From assembly GCF_009909195.1 (NCBI RefSeq), contig NZ_JAAAMU010000004.1, positions 372,001 to 436,000 of the forward strand: 64,000 nucleotides of DNA, given 5' to 3'. The translations under genes and the position numbers were made by a program. Under the pieces are notes generated by a model. The model saw only the letters and a program-made list of their open reading frames with translations. It was not told where the DNA came from and did no database searches. Below, one piece after another: positions 60,548-64,000 of the stretch (positions are counted from its first letter, which is position 1; each line of letters opens with the position of its first letter). This DNA comes from Paenibacillus sacheonensis (GTDB lineage: Bacteria > Bacillota > Bacilli > Paenibacillales > Paenibacillaceae).

Positions 60548-62221
60548 ATGTGGAATGCAAGAGGCAAAGTGGCGGCGACCGTCTTGACGACGGCGATGCT
60601 GGGAAGTTTACTGGCAGCCTGCGGCAATAACGACAACGGGGACACGAACGGATCGACGAACGGAGCGAGCAACGGAGGAAGCGACAACAAACCGGTCACG
60701 CTCAAGCTGCTTCATAACTGGAACGGTTCGGGAGGCGGCAACGTCGAGCCCGACATGACGCCGATCGCGAAAGCCATCAAAGAGAAAACGGGCGTTACCG
60801 TGAAATTCGAGTACACGAAAGGCAGCGAGGTCGAGAAGATCAACACGATCTTCGCAACGCAGGACTTGCCCGATATTTATACCGGCCCGGCATGGGGCGG
60901 TGAACTGGACGGCGTAATCAAAGCGGCGAAGGAAGACCAATTGGTCGACCTGACCGGCAAGCTGGACAAATACCCGAACCTGGCGAAGGAAGTTCAAAAA
61001 GAGAACGTTCCGCCGGCGTTGTACGACAAAGCGATCGGCGGCATCGACGGCAAGCAGTACATGCTGTTCCAGAACCAGCCGGCCAGCGACAAGGATGCGA
61101 TGGATTGGCTCTACGGCTTCTACGTGCGCAAGGACATCGCGACGAAGATCGGCGTCGATCCGCAATCGGTCAAGACGAAGGACGAACTGTTCAATTTCCT
61201 GAAGAAAATCAAAGACGCGAACCTGCAGGAGAACGGCATGCCGGTATTCCCGCTGGGCGGCTTCTCGAACGGCTGGGCGGTAGGCATCGGCAACACGATG
61301 TTCTACGGCTCCGATTATGCCGATAAAGGCGACGGCACGCTGGAGCATGTTTTCTTCACGAAGCCGTATGAAGACTACACGCTCTACTACCGTAAGCTCA
61401 TCTCTGACGGATTGCTCGATCCGGAAACGTTCACGCAAACGGACCCGATCGCCAAGGAGAAAATCAACCAAGGCCGTATCGCGGTATTGGCTGCCCATTA
61501 TCCTGCCATTCTCGATGCTTCCAAAGAGTACGTGAAATCGCATCCGGGCAGCGATTATATCCCTGTAGGCCCGCTGGAGCGCGCCGGCGCGGAAGACAAC
61601 CGTCCGGTCGATCTCGGCATTCAAGGCAACAACGTGACGGTCATCACCAAAGAATGCAAGAACGTCGACGCCGCGCTGAAGCTGCTTGACTTCCTGGCTT
61701 CCGATGAAGGCTTCAAGCTCGTGCATTACGGCATCGAAGGCACCGATTACGACATGGTCGACGGCAAACCGGTAGCGAAGAAAGACGTGTTCGACAAGTT
61801 CAATGCGGATACGACCGGCAAAGCGAAGAAAGACGAAGGCTTCGGCATCGGTCTGGAATCGATGACCGGCCTCGATCGTACGAACACGCTCGGCGGCGAC
61901 ATTTGGGCCGACCAAGAGCGTACGGCTGCCATGGACAGCGCACGCAAAATTCTCCGTCCGAACGGCATCCAAGTCATTTCCGCTTACAACGCGGGCGACT
62001 TCATCTCGAAATCGCCGCAGTGGGAAACGCTCAAGCCGTCGATGGACCAAATCGGCGACGTATGGAAGGAAGCCGTGTTCGCGAAATCGGACGAAGCCGC
62101 GCTTAAGGTCATCAACCAACTGCGTTCGCAAATCAAGAAAACAGGCTACGACGACGCGATGAAATTCGTCAACGACAGCTTGAAAGGCAAAGAAGTCGTG
62201 AAGCTGCAAATGGCGAACTAA
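60548..62221 (+). CDS. LplA-type solute-binding lipoprotein
   Basis: 557 residues, the long form typical for LplB/LplC importers. Lipobox LLAAC (Cys25) followed by an Asn/Asp/Gly/Ser linker. GCGGAGGGG precedes the ATG. The body has AACGND... then VKFEYTKGSEVEKINTIFAT and PDIYTGPAW. It binds the glycan product that the secreted GxGYxYP protein or the downstream enzyme works on. Confidence 0.93.
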   Translation: MWNARGKVAATVLTTAMLGSLLAACGNNDNGDTNGSTNGASNGGSDNKPVTLKLLHNWNGSGGGNVEPDMTPIAKAIKEKTGVTVKFEYTKGSEVEKINTIFATQDLPDIYTGPAWGGELDGVIKAAKEDQLVDLTGKLDKYPNLAKEVQKENVPPALYDKAIGGIDGKQYMLFQNQPASDKDAMDWLYGFYVRKDIATKIGVDPQSVKTKDELFNFLKKIKDANLQENGMPVFPLGGFSNGWAVGIGNTMFYGSDYADKGDGTLEHVFFTKPYEDYTLYYRKLISDGLLDPETFTQTDPIAKEKINQGRIAVLAAHYPAILDASKEYVKSHPGSDYIPVGPLERAGAEDNRPVDLGIQGNNVTVITKECKNVDAALKLLDFLASDEGFKLVHYGIEGTDYDMVDGKPVAKKDVFDKFNADTTGKAKKDEGFGIGLESMTGLDRTNTLGGDIWADQERTAAMDSARKILRPNGIQVISAYNAGDFISKSPQWETLKPSMDQIGDVWKEAVFAKSDEAALKVINQLRSQIKKTGYDDAMKFVNDSLKGKEVVKLQMAN

Positions 62222-62351
62222 TTCATTCCTGATTCATTCCTAAGTAGTAAGCATTGTAAGTAGTTGACTATGCTTGAAAGCGAACTTGCCGACCATTCGG
62301 TGTCCGGATGCACCGAGTGCCTAGCACGAACGCGAACGCGATACTAACCGC

Positions 62352-62390
62352 AAAGGCCGGGCCTGCATAACTGCCGGCCCGGCCTTTCTA
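62352..62390 (+). terminator. Hairpin between binding protein and following gene
   Basis: AAAGGCCGGGC pairs with GCCCGGCCTTT, then CTA. A partial terminator is likely, as with the other importers here. Confidence 0.6.
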
Positions 62391-62405
62391 TGGGAGGCGA
62401 AGGAT

Positions 62406-64000
62406 TTGAGCCGCAAGAAGAAAGCGAATCCCGAATGGACGGGATTTCAGGAATCGAGACCCTATGGAACGAAATACGATTTGCGCGCGGATTTCGTCAT
62501 GGTTTATGGCATCGGCAATGATTTGCCGGCGCGCATCGAGGGCTGGAAGGAAGCCGGATATACGATCCATCTGATGACGGGCGTTTCATGGGGCGAATAT
62601 CAGGACTATCTCTACGGCAAGTTCGACGGGCGGGATCACTGGGACGAGGCGCAGACGATTCGGGACGGCAGTCACATGCTGCATGGCAAGGACGTGCCCT
62701 ACATGGTGCCGACGATTTCGTTCGCGGAATATCTGGCCACGTACATCAAGAAAGCGATCGACTGTGGCATCGAAGCCATCCATATGGAAGAGCCCGAATT
62801 CTGGGCGCAGTCGGGATACGAGGAAGCGTTCAAGCGCGAGTGGCTCAATTATTACGGCGAAGACTGGATCCCGCCGCATGTGACGCCGGACGCGCAGTAC
62901 CGCGCATCCAAGCTGAAGGCGGCCATGTACTATAGAGCGCTCGACCGGATATGCAGCCAAATGAAGGAGTACGCGCTCGTCACCTACGGCCGGACGGTTC
63001 GCTTCTACGTGCCGACGCACAGCCTCATTAACTATACGCAGTGGCGGATCGTCAGTCCCGAAGCGCTGCTCGTATCCATGCCTTCCTGCGATGGATTCAT
63101 CGCGCAGATCTGGACGGGTACTGCCCGTACGCCGAACGTCTACAAAGGCGTTCGCCGCGAGCGCACCTTCGAGACGGCCTACCTCGAGTATGGCATCATG
63201 CAGGAGCTGACGCGCGGCACGGGGCGGGAAATGTGGTTCCTCCACGATCCGATCGAAGATAATCCGCGTTATGCGTGGAGCGACTATCGCTTTAATTACC
63301 GCCAGACCGTCGTCGCCTCGCTGCTGCATCCCGGAGTCAGCCAGTACGAGGTATGTCCGTGGCCATGGCGCGTATTCTCCTTGCCGTATCCGCGAGAAGA
63401 CGGCACGGGCAAAGAGACGATTCCGGGCGATTACGCGACCGTGCTGCTGACGGTCATGAACGTGCTGCGCGACATGCACAACCACGAGGAAGTCGACGAC
63501 GGTACCGCGTATACGCGCGGCATCGGTCTTTGTTTGGCCAATTCGGCCATGTATCAGCGGGGGGATGTCATCGGCGAAGACGACGGCCGCGAAGCGTTCA
63601 AGTACGACGGGACGGAATCGGCGGACAAGCTGTCTGCGGAACAGCGCGACCTGCTGGACTGGTCGGCATTCTATGGCTTGGCCCTGCCGCTCGTGAAGAG
63701 CGGAGTGCCGCTGCGTCCCGTGCAGTTGGACAATATTCTGACCTTCCCGGGCTACATGGACGATTATCGCGTGCTGCTGCTCAGTTACGAGTTCATGAAG
63801 CCGGAGCATCCGGGCATTCACCAGGCGCTCGGGCAATGGGTGCGGGATGGCGGCGTGCTGATCTACGTCGGCGACGGCACCGACCCGTTCCATGAGGTGA
63901 GCGAGTGGTGGAATCGCGGGGCCGGCAGCAAAACGTACGATCGGGCAGAAGAGCATCTGTTCGAGTCGCTCGGACTCGGACGGGAACCGGAGCAGGGCGA
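62406..64000 (+). CDS. Large glycan-enzyme-like protein, truncated by the window end
   Basis: An open frame from TTG 62406 (GGGAGGCGAAGGA upstream) runs through the window end (at least 531 residues) without a stop. No signal peptide. The first 330 residues look like a TIM barrel: RADFVMVYGIGNDLPARIEG, a candidate acid in AIHMEEPEFWA, and WFLHDPIEDNPRYAWSDY. Later parts resemble a GATase-like beta/alpha domain (QWVRDGGVLIYVGDG near residue 478), a layout seen in GH42/GH10-like or trimeric beta-galactosidase-type enzymes. Intracellular cleavage of the imported sugar is inferred; the family is not certain. Confidence 0.7.
   Translation, partial: MSRKKKANPEWTGFQESRPYGTKYDLRADFVMVYGIGNDLPARIEGWKEAGYTIHLMTGVSWGEYQDYLYGKFDGRDHWDEAQTIRDGSHMLHGKDVPYMVPTISFAEYLATYIKKAIDCGIEAIHMEEPEFWAQSGYEEAFKREWLNYYGEDWIPPHVTPDAQYRASKLKAAMYYRALDRICSQMKEYALVTYGRTVRFYVPTHSLINYTQWRIVSPEALLVSMPSCDGFIAQIWTGTARTPNVYKGVRRERTFETAYLEYGIMQELTRGTGREMWFLHDPIEDNPRYAWSDYRFNYRQTVVASLLHPGVSQYEVCPWPWRVFSLPYPREDGTGKETIPGDYATVLLTVMNVLRDMHNHEEVDDGTAYTRGIGLCLANSAMYQRGDVIGEDDGREAFKYDGTESADKLSAEQRDLLDWSAFYGLALPLVKSGVPLRPVQLDNILTFPGYMDDYRVLLLSYEFMKPEHPGIHQALGQWVRDGGVLIYVGDGTDPFHEVSEWWNRGAGSKTYDRAEEHLFESLGLGREPEQG

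Noticed and set aside
60608..62209. 533-residue minus-strand frame opposite the LplA-type gene
   Set aside because: Antisense shadow; the plus strand has a lipobox, ribosome site and family motifs.
62586..63956. 456-residue minus-strand frame near the window end
   Set aside because: The plus-strand frame from 62406 is continuous and protein-like; the antisense one is rich in Arg/Val/His with no start signal.

Overview
The window looks like chromosomal DNA of a Paenibacillaceae-type Firmicute (Paenibacillus, Cohnella or close kin). The reasons are a moderately high GC content, strong GGAGG ribosome sites with frequent TTG and GTG starts, many MalF/MalG and LplB/LplC-type sugar importers without their own ATPase, AraC and GntR-LacI regulators, a GerA-type spore germination operon, and LexA boxes of the Bacillus type. 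I saw no rRNA, tRNA, phage module, transposase or CRISPR array.

Layout. 0.3-12.5 kb: carbohydrate-utilisation block with two ABC importers (312-4967 and 9355-12482). The first has an extracytoplasmic beta-propeller fused to its permease. Between them lie a Gfo/Idh/MocA oxidoreductase, a medium-chain dehydrogenase, an AraC regulator and a sugar isomerase/epimerase-like TIM barrel. 12.5-24.5 kb: accessory mixture of a glycosyltransferase with a very basic N-terminal extension, a methyltransferase, a decayed NUDIX gene, an epoxide hydrolase, a stalk-domain protein, a frameshifted histidine phosphatase, a pentapeptide-repeat protein, a leader-peptide attenuator in front of a wrecked PEP-utilising enzyme, a VOC protein, an APH(6)-like kinase, an RDD protein and a DUF3626-like protein. 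24.5-35.9 kb: sensor kinase, DinB-like, cupin, GNAT, a tiny secreted peptide, an alditol-oxidase-like flavoenzyme, AraC, DUF455-like, HAD, a hotdog thioesterase, then an SOS operon (two LexA boxes, Y-family polymerase and partner). 36.3-39.9 kb: gerA/gerC/gerB-type germination operon. 40.1-47.3 kb: MFS pump behind a palindromic operator, orphan Rieske protein, methyltransferase, DinB-like, a diverged FtsH-like AAA protease and an orphan ModA. 47.8-54.6 kb: large secreted discoidin-domain protein, a frameshifted WecG/TagA-type transferase, a repeat-rich intergenic zone, an ABC ATPase and an MFS remnant. 54.6-64 kb: second glycan locus, with a secreted GxGYxYP protein divergent from a GntR-LacI regulator, an LplB/LplC/LplA-type importer and a large enzyme-like gene running off the end.

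The genes suggest a soil or rhizosphere spore former that detects unusual glycans, imports them through importers likely sharing a housekeeping ATPase, and processes them with the adjoining enzymes. Five genes are broken (NUDIX, phosphatase, PEP-utiliser, WecG, MFS). The most unusual structures are the propeller-permease fusion, a pair of about 185-bp interspersed elements with perfect 10-bp terminal inverted repeats (52128-52313 and 53928-54111, one abutting the truncated MFS gene), a 21-bp periodic array beside the first copy, and the Cys-codon leader attenuator at 20211-20332.
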